From NCBI RefSeq assembly GCF_000758585.1, contig NZ_CP009281.1, positions 2,480,001-2,544,000 of the forward strand: a stretch of 64,000 nt of DNA. The letters are read 5' to 3'. Below, piece by piece: positions 43,186 through 53,319 of this stretch. The stretch comes from Paenibacillus sp. FSL R5-0345 (lineage in GTDB: Bacteria > Bacillota > Bacilli > Paenibacillales > Paenibacillaceae). The translations under genes and the position numbers were made by a program. The notes below the pieces were generated by a model, which made no database searches, was not told where the DNA came from, and saw only the letters and a list, made by a program, of their open reading frames with translations. Numbering within the stretch: the stretch's first letter is position 1; the number at the start of each line of letters is the position of its first letter.

Positions 43186-44529
43186 ATGAAATTAAAAAGA
43201 TTCTATGGCATGACTTTAGCCACAATACTTTCCCTAAGTGCGCTAGCCGGATGTTCCGGTAATAACAACAACGAAGGCAGTGCTGCAACAGCTGCTCCAG
43301 AAACGAGTAATTCTGCAAGCGCTTCCGCTGATCCGAAGCAAGAGCCTGTGACATTGAAATGGGCACTGTGGGATTGGGAAGCCACTGCATACTATCAGCC
43401 GTTGATCGATGCCTATAAAGCTGAGCATCCAAATGTAACGATTGACTATGTGGATCTTGGTTCCACTGACTACATGACAATGCTGAGTACACAGTTGTCC
43501 GGCGGTGCAGATCTGGATGTCCTTACAATTAAAGATATTCCTGGCTACTCTAACCTCGTGAAACAAAATCATTTAGAGCCGCTCAAGGGCTTCATGGGAG
43601 ACCAGAACATTGATCCATCCTTATACGGCGGTACTGTAGAGCAGATCGAAGTGAACGATGAAGTGTATGCGCTTCCTTTCCGCAGTGATTTCTGGATCGT
43701 CTACTACAATAAGGATTTGTTCGACAAAGCAGGAGTGGAGTATCCGAGCAACGATATGACATTTGACCAATATGATGAACTTGCTAGAAAAATGACCTCC
43801 GGCAGTGGTGCTGAAAAAGTATACGGAGCCCACTACCACACTTGGCGGAGCGCAGTTCAATTGTTCGGTATTCTGGATGGCAAGAACAATGTTGTTGGCG
43901 GCAACTACGATTTCCTGAAGCCAACCTATGAACGGATATTGAAAGAACAGGAAGACGGTATCGTTATGGATTACGCTACACTGAAGACTTCAAGTACGCA
44001 TTATTCCGGAGTATTCTATAACAATTCCGTTGCGATGATGAACATGGGTAGCTGGTTTATCGCGACTCAAATTGAAAAGGTGAAGAGCGGCGAGTCCCAA
44101 TCAACCAACTGGGGAATTGTGAAATATCCTCACCCGGATGGTGTGGAAGCCGGTACAACCCTGGGTACAATTACTTCTCTGGCAGTAAATCAGAAATCCA
44201 AAAATAAAGAAGCGGCACTTGATTTCATGAACTTTGTGACGGGTGAAAAAGGTGCTAAAGTCATTGCTTCCACCGGAACTATTCCAGCGATTAAAAACGA
44301 TGAAGTTATCAATTCCATAACATCCATCGACGGTTTTCCTACGGATGAGAACAGCAAAGCGGCACTGACTACTGTTCAGACGTATTTGGAGATGCCAATG
44401 CATGAAAAGAGTGCAGACATTGAAGTCATTCTTAACGAAGCCCACGATAATATTATGACCAAAAACGCTTCGATCGACGAAGGTCTGAAGGATATGAATA
44501 CTCGCGTACAGCAGCTCTTGAATAATTAA
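43186..44529 (+). CDS. Carbohydrate ABC transporter substrate-binding lipoprotein, 447 aa
   Basis: Signal peptide with lipobox LAGC giving lipidated Cys23, then an Asn/Ala/Ser-rich linker and a MalE-type (cluster B) binding fold: VTLKWALWDWEATAYYQPLIDAY, GADLDVLTIKD, AALDFMNFVTGEKGAKV. Binds an oligosaccharide outside the membrane for the MalF/MalG-type permeases that follow. Strong AAAAGGGG ribosome-binding site. A hairpin separates it from the permeases and should make it the most abundant product. Confidence 0.93.
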   Translation: MKLKRFYGMTLATILSLSALAGCSGNNNNEGSAATAAPETSNSASASADPKQEPVTLKWALWDWEATAYYQPLIDAYKAEHPNVTIDYVDLGSTDYMTMLSTQLSGGADLDVLTIKDIPGYSNLVKQNHLEPLKGFMGDQNIDPSLYGGTVEQIEVNDEVYALPFRSDFWIVYYNKDLFDKAGVEYPSNDMTFDQYDELARKMTSGSGAEKVYGAHYHTWRSAVQLFGILDGKNNVVGGNYDFLKPTYERILKEQEDGIVMDYATLKTSSTHYSGVFYNNSVAMMNMGSWFIATQIEKVKSGESQSTNWGIVKYPHPDGVEAGTTLGTITSLAVNQKSKNKEAALDFMNFVTGEKGAKVIASTGTIPAIKNDEVINSITSIDGFPTDENSKAALTTVQTYLEMPMHEKSADIEVILNEAHDNIMTKNASIDEGLKDMNTRVQQLLNN

Positions 44530-44552
44530 TCTTAAGAGACTCGGTGAATTCT

Positions 44553-44578
44553 AAGGGCGGGTGAAAGCCCGCCTTTTA
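44553..44578 (+). terminator. Intra-operon hairpin between binding protein and permeases
   Basis: GGGCGGG-TGAAAG-CCCGCC followed by TTTTAT. A leaky terminator at this position is common in sugar ABC operons and raises the binding protein above the permeases. Confidence 0.75.
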
Positions 44579-44630
44579 TAGCAGACAGTATAGATTTGCT
44601 CGAAGCTTTAGAAGGTTTGGAGGAGAGAGA

Positions 44631-45569
44631 ATGCAGAACGAAACCATATTGGGGACAAAAAAGATCCCTAAACGTCATTTGTCAAAAGGTGTCCGGGAAA
44701 ACCTGGTAGCTTACAGCTTCATTGCGCCGAACTTTATTGGATTTGCCGTGTTTACACTGGTACCCATGTTTTTTGCCTTTATCCTTGCTTTTGTGAAATG
44801 GGACGGGGCCAATCCAATGAAGTTTATTGGGCTAGACAATTTCACCCGGCTCATCAAAGATATAACATTTCATAAAGCGTTATGGAATACCATTGTCTAC
44901 ACCATCGGTGTTGTACCGTTCACTATGATTGTAGCGCTAGCACTAGCGATTCTACTTAATCAGAAGATAATGGCTCGTAATTTCATGAGAACCGTATTCT
45001 TTTTCCCTTATGTAGCATCCTTAGTAGCTGTTGCTGCTGTATGGAACTTTATCTTCAGCCCTACGATGGGGCCGGTCAACAATATTCTACATACCCTTAC
45101 CGGTATTCCGCTGGAGGATCTTCCCCGCTGGGCGGCGGATAAACACTGGGCAATGTTCACAGTAATACTGTTCACTGTGTGGAAAAACATGGGTTATTAC
45201 ATGGTCATTTACTTGGCAGGTCTTCAGGGGATTAACCCTGAATTGTATGAGGCTGCTGAGCTAGATGGGGCCAACGCCTGGAGAAGATTCCGTAATGTGA
45301 CGGTTCCTCAGCTAGCGCCAACATCCTTCTTTGTTCTGATGATTTTGGTCATCAATTCGTTCAAAGTCTACGATATCTTTATCAACCTATTTGCCGGCGC
45401 TGATAACCAGTTGAACGATTCTACAAGAGTTATGGTTTATCAAATCTACAATACGGCGTTCCGTTCGCTTGATTACGGATATGCCAGCGCCATGGCCATT
45501 GTATTGTTTCTGCTGGTACTTGGCATCACCATCGTCCAGTTCCGCGGCGAGAAGAAATACGGACAATAG
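44631..45569 (+). CDS. Sugar ABC transporter permease, MalF type, 312 aa
   Basis: Six transmembrane segments and the EAA loop ELYEAAELDGANAWRRFRNVTVPQLAP mark a CUT1-family permease that contacts the ATPase. Pairs with the downstream permease. GGAGAGA ribosome-binding site. No ATPase gene is in the cluster, so a shared MsmX-like ATPase is expected elsewhere. Confidence 0.93.
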   Translation: MQNETILGTKKIPKRHLSKGVRENLVAYSFIAPNFIGFAVFTLVPMFFAFILAFVKWDGANPMKFIGLDNFTRLIKDITFHKALWNTIVYTIGVVPFTMIVALALAILLNQKIMARNFMRTVFFFPYVASLVAVAAVWNFIFSPTMGPVNNILHTLTGIPLEDLPRWAADKHWAMFTVILFTVWKNMGYYMVIYLAGLQGINPELYEAAELDGANAWRRFRNVTVPQLAPTSFFVLMILVINSFKVYDIFINLFAGADNQLNDSTRVMVYQIYNTAFRSLDYGYASAMAIVLFLLVLGITIVQFRGEKKYGQ

Positions 45570-45584
45570 GAGGATTCAAAAGAT

Positions 45585-46424
45585 ATGGTGGGTACAAATA
45601 AAGGAATTAGAATCGGCACGATGGTGCTAGTGTATATTTTGTTGTTTGCGACAGTGCTCTGCATGCTTGTTCCTTATATATGGATGTTGTCTTCTTCCCT
45701 CAAGCTGAACAAGGATGTGTTCTCGTTCCCGATGCAATGGATTCCGGCGAATCCGCGCTGGGAGAATTTCGTGGATATTTGGACCCGTATTCCACTGGAT
45801 CGATTTATTTATAACACGGCGAAATTATCAATTATCGTAACGATTTTGCAGCTGTTGACTTCAAGCTTTGCTGCCTATGCATTCTCCAAATTGCATTTCA
45901 GAGGGAAGAATGTTTTGTTCCTTGGATATATCGCTACGATTGCAATTCCTTGGCAGGCTTATATGGTGCCGCAATTTATCTTGATGCGTTACATGGGACT
46001 TAACAATACCCATTTAGCAATCATTCTGCTACAGGCATTCTCGGCTTTTGGAGTATTTCTGATGCGCCAGTTCTATCAAGGAGTCCCAGATGAATTATGC
46101 GAGGCGGCACGAATCGATGGCTTGAGCGAATATGGGATTTGGGCGAGAATCATGTTGCCACTATCCAAGCCGGCCTTGTCTACATTGACGATTTTTACCT
46201 TTGTTGCTACATGGAACGATTTCTTGGGGCCAATGATTTATTTGACGGATACGAAACTCAAGACCATTCAAATAGGACTAAGAATGTTCATCTCGCAATA
46301 TTCGGCCGAGTATGGACTGATTATGGCGGCAAGTGTGGTTTCTATTATCCCGGTAGTAATTGTTTTCCTGGCTTTGCAAAAATACTTTGTGCAAGGTGTT
46401 GCAGCATCTGGTATTAAAGGCTAG
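45585..46424 (+). CDS. Sugar ABC transporter permease, MalG type, 279 aa
   Basis: Six transmembrane segments and the EAA loop ELCEAARIDGLSEYGIWARIMLPLSKPAL identify the second CUT1 permease. It starts 15 bases after the first permease with AGGAGG as ribosome-binding site and ends before a strong terminator. Confidence 0.93.
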   Translation: MVGTNKGIRIGTMVLVYILLFATVLCMLVPYIWMLSSSLKLNKDVFSFPMQWIPANPRWENFVDIWTRIPLDRFIYNTAKLSIIVTILQLLTSSFAAYAFSKLHFRGKNVLFLGYIATIAIPWQAYMVPQFILMRYMGLNNTHLAIILLQAFSAFGVFLMRQFYQGVPDELCEAARIDGLSEYGIWARIMLPLSKPALSTLTIFTFVATWNDFLGPMIYLTDTKLKTIQIGLRMFISQYSAEYGLIMAASVVSIIPVVIVFLALQKYFVQGVAASGIKG

Positions 46425-46436
46425 AAAGTATGGAAT

Positions 46437-46474
46437 CTGGCAGTTGTAGTCATCGCATGCTGCCAGTTTTTTTT
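46437..46474 (+). terminator. Rho-independent terminator after the permeases
   Basis: CTGGCAG ... CTGCCAG with eight T following. Confidence 0.82.
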
Positions 46475-46489
46475 AGCTTATTAATGAAA

Positions 46490-46503
46490 TGAATGCGCTT
46501 TCT
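46490..46503 (+). promoter_or_regulatory. cre-like site (CcpA) before the giant hydrolase gene
   Basis: TGAATGCGCTTTCT matches the CcpA consensus TGWAARCGYTWWCW at 13 of 14 positions, 46 bases before the ATG. It suggests catabolite repression of the giant hydrolase gene by preferred sugars. Confidence 0.6.
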
Positions 46504-46549
46504 TTATGTGTTGCCGAGAGGCGATTTATAGCAAAAGGAGGATTAAAGA

Positions 46550-49500
46550 ATGAATAGAAAACACTCCGTTAGAAAAAAGCTGTTCTCAATGATGATGACC
46601 TCTGCACTTGTAGTTGGAATGTTTCCGGCTCTCCAAATGCCGTCTGTATCTGCAGCTACCGTGGATACTTTCTTTGCAGCCGCCTATATGGGGGCGAAGA
46701 CATCTTCTGGCACTACCTTGCCTGCTAGCATAGACATTGGAGGCCAGTCTGAGACTGTGAAATGGAATATTGGTGAAGATACCTTTGCCGTTCCTTATGA
46801 CACAGTGACAGTCACGGGTACAGCGAATGGTGTGCCGGTTGTTGCCAGTGTAGAAGTTATTCCATCATCAAGCAATCCATTGATTTACTTTGTGGACAGC
46901 GGCAGGGGAGGCGATTCCGTAGGGAATGGTCCTACTACTTCGCCGCTGTATGAAGCAGTCAAAACGTTGTCCGGCAGCGCTTTGCTCAACCAGTTGCCGG
47001 ATCAGAAATATGTCAGCGGAACGACGGCCTGGGGATTTGATGATTCCATAAACAAGGTGAAGAACTCCAAAGACGGAGGACTTACCGATCCTGCTACTGA
47101 TCCATCCATATGGACAGTAGGACTTCGTGCCGACCCTGCTAGCAATCATATCGTTTACAAATTAAAAGCGCCTGAAGCAGGAACCTATACACTCAGTAGT
47201 GGTTTCCATGATTGGTATGGCAGCCGCACTCGGGTAATACAGCCTCAGATCGAGTATAAGGATACAAATGGAGCAACAAAGATGCTCTCGTTTGCACTAT
47301 TTAATACCAATGTGACACAGCTTATTTCCGGTGAATTCACGATTCCCGGTGATATCGACGCTAGTAGCCCCATGACATTGACCTATGCCTATGTCTCCGG
47401 TGAGAAGCCTATCTTGAGCTGGTTCGCCGTTGCCAAGGGAGGGATTCAGAAAGAGATCGAAGATACTCGGCAGACTGCAGCTTCTATGGTCAAGGTTCTG
47501 CTCGACGGCAACGATATTAAAGCGGAAAACGTCAACGGCCTCACGTTTAAGGGATTTGGCGTACTAAGTGCCAACAGCACCAGTGCCCTGTTGATGGATT
47601 ATAAGGCTGAGCATCCGGATGCTTACGCAGAAATGCTGCAGATTCTGTTCGGTGGAGATCATCCCATCATGACACATGTGAAAATCGAGATGGGTAATGA
47701 CCGCAATAACTCTACCGGTCCAGACCCGGCCACAATGCGTACGCCTGATGAAGAAGCCAATGTCACCCGGCATCCCGGTTTCCAGCTTGCGGCAGATGCC
47801 AAGGCTACGAATCCGGATCTCAAGGTGAGCATCCTGCGATGGAGTGCTCCGGCCTGGGCGAGCGACAACGATAAAATCTATACCTGGTATAAAAATACCA
47901 TTCTTGCCGCTTACCGTGAGTATGGCTATATGGTCGACTATGTCAATCCCCATATCAACGAGCATACGCCGGATTTGGCGTGGACCAAACAGTACGCCGA
48001 ACGTGTTAAAACAGATAACGAAGGTTTTGCAAGCCCAGAAGAGCAATCGCTCTATAACCAGATCAAGATTGTGATTTCAGATGAAGTCGGGATCGGATCA
48101 TTTGGCGGCAGTATGGTAAGCGATGCTTCTTTAAGGGAAGCGGCTCCGATCGCCGGATATCACTATAACACTGACGACGACAGCGCAGGCAATTTCAAGA
48201 AGCTCGCAGAACAATATGATATTGAAGTATGGAACAGCGAGGCGCAGTCTACCTTCAGTAACTCCGCCTTCCGTCCCAATAATAATGTAAAGGATCCTAC
48301 AGTGGCAGGAACCGGCATTGGCGGTGTTGGCAGTCCGCTGGAGATGAGCAATACGATTATTAAAGGATTCGTCAATTCCCGCCGGACGCACTTTATTTAT
48401 CAGCCGGCCATCGGCTCTTTCTACGAGGGCGGTCAATATTCGTTTAAGGAACTACTTAGCGCCCGTGACCCGTGGTCGGGATGGATTCACTATGATGCAG
48501 GCCTTGTTGCATTGCAGCATTACAGCTGGTTCGCCAATGTGGGCTGGGAGAACGAGGATAATACTGCAGGGATTTGGAGAGCGGTACCTAAGGCTAGCTC
48601 TACGGGTGCGACAGGCACCAACCCTGTTAGCGGACGCAACGGTTCTCCTAGCTATATGACACTTGCTGCACCTGACAAAAGCGATTTCTCAACCGTTATC
48701 GTGAATGACAGTGAGTATGCCAAAACCTATAAGCTTCAGACGTTAAATATGAACTTTGACGGGAATCCATCACTGGAAGTATGGGAGACCCGTGCGGCCG
48801 ACGCGGGGGAAGCCTTCAACAGTAATTATATGAAATATCTCGGGGATGTCGCTGTTGATGGCAGCGGGGTTTATACCGTTCATGTCAAACCATATTCAAC
48901 AGTGACTGTGACCACTTTGAAGAACAAGGACAAAGAGGCATATCAAACACCTTTACCTGTAGAAGGCGAACGCACTGTGCTTGATACCGATGCAACGGGG
49001 AGGGTTCAAAATTACGCGGACAATATTCTGTATGCCGATGATTTTGACTATTCCAATCAATCCGTTGTGAAGATCGGAGCAAGCGGGCAGAGTGAGGGTA
49101 CCCAAAGCTATATAGAATCCCGCGGCGGCTCTAAAAGTGTGATACCGCGCTATACACACGACCGTAACGGTGCATTCGAGGCATATCTTCCGGACGGGTC
49201 TGACAACTATGTTCTGCGCCAACAGCTGGATTCGGGAATTATGGGGCTGGGCGGCACTTGGAACGGTGGAGATCCCGTGACGGCTATCGGTGATAACCGA
49301 TGGACGAATTACAAGGCCAGTGTAGATGTTTCGTTCGAGACGAACAATACGCAGGGTGGTGCCAATTATGCTGCGATTGGTGCACGGTATCAAGGAGGTG
49401 GCAGTTCTCACACTATAAACGGCACACCTTATGTGTTGAAATTCTGGTTTGACGGAGGCTGGCAGCTGCTGGTCAATAGTAGTGCAGTAGCGAGTGGTAA

Positions 49501-52500
49501 TGTAGTGAGCGGTTCCGGTGGAGTTAAGCTCGACGGATTTAACGCCGCATATGATGCCTGGCATAACCTTGCCATTCAGGTTGCAGGTGATAAAGTGACT
49601 GCCTATCTGGACGAAGTGAAGCTGGCCTCTTATACTGATCCGAACCCTGAATTGTCTGGACGGGTAGATTTAGCCAGTGGATACTATCATGTTCGCTTCG
49701 ATAATTTAAAAGTTGAGACGGTTGACGGCTATGCACCATACTATTCCGAATTACTGGATAATCTTGAGATGTTTGACCTAGCTGCTACACCGGGTCCTAA
49801 ACTGAAATACAGTGGGTCGTGGAGTCATCAAAACGGCGCAGGCATGTATATTTACCAACGTTCCCTCTCTACTACTCAAGGTGCAAATGCTACGATGGAA
49901 TATTCTTTTGAAGGCACGGGGCTAGATATTCTGGGACCGAATAATGGATCGGCTAAGCTAGAAGTGACCGTTGATGATGAAATTGTCATGCTGTCAGCCG
50001 ATACCATGGCTTCTAAAGAACTCTACCAAACGTACACCCTTCGCGGACTTAAATATGGACAGCATAACGTTCAGATTAAGGTGTTAAGCGGCACATTGGT
50101 TGTGGACGCTGTAGCAGTAGTATCCGGTGAGGTAAAGGGAGCTGTGGATACAGCTGCACTACAAGCAGCGGTAACAGCATCAAAAGAAATTAATAAACTG
50201 GATGAATATTCTGAGAGAGATTGGCTGCTTTTTGCAACCGCACAGAACGCCGCACAGGAAGCATTGGAGAATGCTGCTGACTACAGGCTGGATCAAGAAG
50301 GAGCTATACATCTTGCGGGACGTCTGATCTCTGCTCAGAACCAATTGACTACAGGGGATGTACGGGAGCTTATTGCTCCTCAGGATATGGCTACTGCTGT
50401 CGGTAAACTGCCGAATCTTCCTGATAAGCTGGAGGCTACTCGTGAAGATGGATCCAAATTGTTTGTGTCCGTGAAATGGAATGTAGACGCAGTTAGCTTT
50501 AACACACCGTATGAAAGGGTAGCTGTAACTGGCACTTACGGCAATCTAAAAACCATGGCTTATGTAGAAGTGGTACCAGAAGGTCTCGTATACTTTTTGG
50601 ATCTCGGTGTCTCAGGGGATGTTGTCACACCACCTTATACGGTGATCAAAAATTTCGCGGGCGATAGTCTTTTAAATAGTACAGCGGATCAGCTGTCAAC
50701 AGGTACAGTGTGGGGCCATACCAATACAGGAGCAAATTATAATCTGAAAGGGCTCGGAGGTGCCGTGGTTATCACGGATAAAACTCAGACAGGTGTTTAC
50801 AGTTCGAATACAAAGAACACACCTCTGATCTATACCCTCCCATTAAATGCAGGAAAGTACACGATTACATCGTTCCATCGGGACTGGTGGAATATGAGTA
50901 ACCGCACGATGGATATTACGCTTAGCTATACTGATGCTGAGGGGAAGACGGTGAACGAAACGGTTAAGACCGGTGTTCTCGCAGGTCCTAATGGCATCAT
51001 GATCAACCATGACTTTACGCTACCTGTGAGCGGTATCGTCAAATATTCGATAAATAACACAAATAGTCAGGCATCTGTGATTAGTTACTTAGCGGTGGCG
51101 AAGGACAGGGCCAGCATTGCCAATGAGCAGGCTGTAAACGAGGCTAAGAGCATTATAGAAGGTGCTGCATACAGCGTGCAGAAGGAAACCGCTAACAGCG
51201 AGGACGGAGTCCGGACTTGGCTGCTCCAAACAATGAACGGCTTAATCGGGTTCAGTGGTACGGGGGTTACGATGGAGGATATCACTCTATCTTCGTTCCA
51301 GGAAGCTACTGATGACACGGCCGGCAGCTTCAGCTTCACAGTATCACTGAACAAGGGTGAGGCTAAGGCAGAAGCTGCGGCCAGCGGAACGATAAAGCTA
51401 CCGGAGCCAGATATGACGCAGCCGGAGATTACTTTGATAGGTGAAGCCATAGTCAACCTGCAGATCGGTTCTGAATATACGGATGCCGGAGCCACTGCGT
51501 ATGACGAACAAGACGGTGACATCACAGATCGCATCTCCACAACGGTCAGCAGTGAAGTGTATGGTTTGACCGAGTTAGATACAAGGAAAGCGGATATCTA
51601 CACCTTCCATTACAATGTCAGCGATGCTGCAGGCAATTCTGCTGCGGAAGTCACCCGCAAAGTAATCGTATCGGAAGATCCGGATGTACTGAAGCCGGTC
51701 ATTACACTGCTTGGTGAGTCAACTGTTCAACTGGACAATGGCGCAAGTTATACAGATGCCGGAGCCACAGCAGCAGATGACCGTGATGGTGACATTAGCG
51801 AACGAATTGTGGCGACAATTACGAAGGATGGAAATCGTACTGAGACGATAGATACCCTATCGGCGGGTACTTATATTTATCATTATAATGTTAGCGATTC
51901 CGCGGGAAATATGGCCGTTGAAGTCACAAGAACAGTTACAGTGGGAGAAGCACAGCAACCGCCGACTTCAACACCAACGGTAGAACCAACACCGACAGTT
52001 GAGCCAACGGCAAATCCGACACCCACACCTACACCTGTAGTAACCTCAGGGCCAGTGTCAACAACGGCACCGACAGCAGTGGTATCGCCGACACCAACGC
52101 CGTTGCCGCAGACCACGAGGATTCTTAATAGTGACGATTTCTCAGCTCCGGTTGGAAGAGTAATAACGGTTCAGCTCACTGAAGGTACGGATTCCGTATT
52201 ATTACCTGAGGGATTATTAGATATCACAGGAGTGAGCAATCTGCGTCTCGTGTGGAATACATTTGCTATCCATCTGACCCCAGAAGCGCTGAAGAGTATC
52301 CAGGAAAAAGCTGCTGGAGGTCAAACGGAAGGAGCACGAATTAAGCTCTCCGCTGTGAAGGTATCAAGAGCTGCCTTAGAACAACTTATGAATAATCCGG
52401 CTGTCAACGGTTCAGTTCAGTTAACTGCTGCTAGTGACGTAATTAACTTCAGCCTGGAAGTTATTAGTGCAGGCGGCACTGCCGTACAGGTAACCCATTT

Positions 52501-53218
52501 TGACAAGCCACTGACGCTTACCTTTACCGTAGATTCGAATACTAATTCCGGTTTGCAAGGCATCTACTATATAGCGGCGAACGGAGCTCTTGAACTTATG
52601 GGTGGAACGCTAGCTGACGGAAAATGGAGTGCGGAAATAAAGCATTTCAGCCAGTTTGCGGTTCTAGAGTATGACAAGATATTCTCGGATGTCAGTGAAG
52701 ATAGCTGGGCTAGGGATGTTATTAAGACAATGGCGGCAAAACATATTATCCAAGGTATTTCTGATACCGAGTTTAATCCGCAGGGGAACGTGACAAGAGC
52801 ACAATTCGCGGCCATGATTGCAAGAGCGTTAGGCTTAGAGGCAGGAAGTCATTCAACGTTTGTTGATGTGGATTCCAAAGCTTGGTATGCCGAAGCCGTT
52901 GCAGCTGTAAGCGAAGCTGGTATAGTGCTCGGTCGCAGTTCGGATACATTCGCACCGGACAACAGCATCACCCGCGAGGAAATGACTGTAATGATCGTTA
53001 GGGCTTATGAATTTTCACAAGGCAGCAAAATGAATGATATTTCTGAGAGCTCGTTCAGTGATTATTCCCAGATTCATGACTGGGCACAGAAATCAGCCAG
53101 TTTCGCCGAGCAGGCGGGGCTCATAAAGGGACGCGGAAATAAGCAATTCGCACCTCAAGAGGGGATGACCCGTGCTGAAAGTGCGCAAGTTATCGCCAAT
53201 CTGCTGAGACATTTGTAA
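46550..53218 (+). CDS. Giant S-layer-anchored GH59-like galactosidase, 2222 aa
   Basis: Signal peptide (1-36, cleavage after SVSA). Big_4-type Ig domain plus galactose-binding-like module (about 56-300). GH59 (galactocerebrosidase-like) barrel about 315-815: GLTFKGFGVLSANSTS, putative acid/base Glu471 in INEHTPD and nucleophile Glu564 in WNSEAQS (GALC: WSSED). Lectin-like domain about 828-1065, a further carbohydrate-binding-like segment to 1195, FIVAR-like helices 1200-1265, a second Big_4 plus binding module (about 1274-1519, copy of the first), two DUF5011-type Ig repeats (about 1627 and 1718), Pro/Thr linker (about 1804-1855), and three SLH domains (about 2045-2222). Secreted and bound to the wall surface; probably removes galactosyl residues from a glycan. 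AAAGGAGG ribosome-binding site, own cre-like site. Confidence 0.85.
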   Translation: MNRKHSVRKKLFSMMMTSALVVGMFPALQMPSVSAATVDTFFAAAYMGAKTSSGTTLPASIDIGGQSETVKWNIGEDTFAVPYDTVTVTGTANGVPVVASVEVIPSSSNPLIYFVDSGRGGDSVGNGPTTSPLYEAVKTLSGSALLNQLPDQKYVSGTTAWGFDDSINKVKNSKDGGLTDPATDPSIWTVGLRADPASNHIVYKLKAPEAGTYTLSSGFHDWYGSRTRVIQPQIEYKDTNGATKMLSFALFNTNVTQLISGEFTIPGDIDASSPMTLTYAYVSGEKPILSWFAVAKGGIQKEIEDTRQTAASMVKVLLDGNDIKAENVNGLTFKGFGVLSANSTSALLMDYKAEHPDAYAEMLQILFGGDHPIMTHVKIEMGNDRNNSTGPDPATMRTPDEEANVTRHPGFQLAADAKATNPDLKVSILRWSAPAWASDNDKIYTWYKNTILAAYREYGYMVDYVNPHINEHTPDLAWTKQYAERVKTDNEGFASPEEQSLYNQIKIVISDEVGIGSFGGSMVSDASLREAAPIAGYHYNTDDDSAGNFKKLAEQYDIEVWNSEAQSTFSNSAFRPNNNVKDPTVAGTGIGGVGSPLEMSNTIIKGFVNSRRTHFIYQPAIGSFYEGGQYSFKELLSARDPWSGWIHYDAGLVALQHYSWFANVGWENEDNTAGIWRAVPKASSTGATGTNPVSGRNGSPSYMTLAAPDKSDFSTVIVNDSEYAKTYKLQTLNMNFDGNPSLEVWETRAADAGEAFNSNYMKYLGDVAVDGSGVYTVHVKPYSTVTVTTLKNKDKEAYQTPLPVEGERTVLDTDATGRVQNYADNILYADDFDYSNQSVVKIGASGQSEGTQSYIESRGGSKSVIPRYTHDRNGAFEAYLPDGSDNYVLRQQLDSGIMGLGGTWNGGDPVTAIGDNRWTNYKASVDVSFETNNTQGGANYAAIGARYQGGGSSHTINGTPYVLKFWFDGGWQLLVNSSAVASGNVVSGSGGVKLDGFNAAYDAWHNLAIQVAGDKVTAYLDEVKLASYTDPNPELSGRVDLASGYYHVRFDNLKVETVDGYAPYYSELLDNLEMFDLAATPGPKLKYSGSWSHQNGAGMYIYQRSLSTTQGANATMEYSFEGTGLDILGPNNGSAKLEVTVDDEIVMLSADTMASKELYQTYTLRGLKYGQHNVQIKVLSGTLVVDAVAVVSGEVKGAVDTAALQAAVTASKEINKLDEYSERDWLLFATAQNAAQEALENAADYRLDQEGAIHLAGRLISAQNQLTTGDVRELIAPQDMATAVGKLPNLPDKLEATREDGSKLFVSVKWNVDAVSFNTPYERVAVTGTYGNLKTMAYVEVVPEGLVYFLDLGVSGDVVTPPYTVIKNFAGDSLLNSTADQLSTGTVWGHTNTGANYNLKGLGGAVVITDKTQTGVYSSNTKNTPLIYTLPLNAGKYTITSFHRDWWNMSNRTMDITLSYTDAEGKTVNETVKTGVLAGPNGIMINHDFTLPVSGIVKYSINNTNSQASVISYLAVAKDRASIANEQAVNEAKSIIEGAAYSVQKETANSEDGVRTWLLQTMNGLIGFSGTGVTMEDITLSSFQEATDDTAGSFSFTVSLNKGEAKAEAAASGTIKLPEPDMTQPEITLIGEAIVNLQIGSEYTDAGATAYDEQDGDITDRISTTVSSEVYGLTELDTRKADIYTFHYNVSDAAGNSAAEVTRKVIVSEDPDVLKPVITLLGESTVQLDNGASYTDAGATAADDRDGDISERIVATITKDGNRTETIDTLSAGTYIYHYNVSDSAGNMAVEVTRTVTVGEAQQPPTSTPTVEPTPTVEPTANPTPTPTPVVTSGPVSTTAPTAVVSPTPTPLPQTTRILNSDDFSAPVGRVITVQLTEGTDSVLLPEGLLDITGVSNLRLVWNTFAIHLTPEALKSIQEKAAGGQTEGARIKLSAVKVSRAALEQLMNNPAVNGSVQLTAASDVINFSLEVISAGGTAVQVTHFDKPLTLTFTVDSNTNSGLQGIYYIAANGALELMGGTLADGKWSAEIKHFSQFAVLEYDKIFSDVSEDSWARDVIKTMAAKHIIQGISDTEFNPQGNVTRAQFAAMIARALGLEAGSHSTFVDVDSKAWYAEAVAAVSEAGIVLGRSSDTFAPDNSITREEMTVMIVRAYEFSQGSKMNDISESSFSDYSQIHDWAQKSASFAEQAGLIKGRGNKQFAPQEGMTRAESAQVIANLLRHL

Positions 53219-53232
53219 GCTGTTTTTCCATG

Positions 53233-53269
53233 AACCTGGCAGCTGCATTTAGCGGCTGTCAGGTTTTTT
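53233..53269. terminator. Terminator between giant hydrolase and AraC genes
   Basis: AACCTGgCAGC / GCTGtCAGGTT stem, loop TGCATTTAGCG, then TTTTTT. Also faces the opposing araC-type gene. Confidence 0.8.
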
Positions 53270-53319
53270 ATAAGTTCAGTGAAGGGATTAGAATTGCGAG
53301 GCGAAGATTAGTAGCCATA

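Noticed and set aside
48131..49564. Several minus-strand open frames within the giant hydrolase gene
   Set aside because: All are antisense shadows without ribosome-binding sites.
51955..52110. Pro/Thr repeat as a possible tandem DNA repeat or CRISPR-like array
   Set aside because: It is the low-complexity coding linker of the giant hydrolase; units are irregular and there are no spacers.
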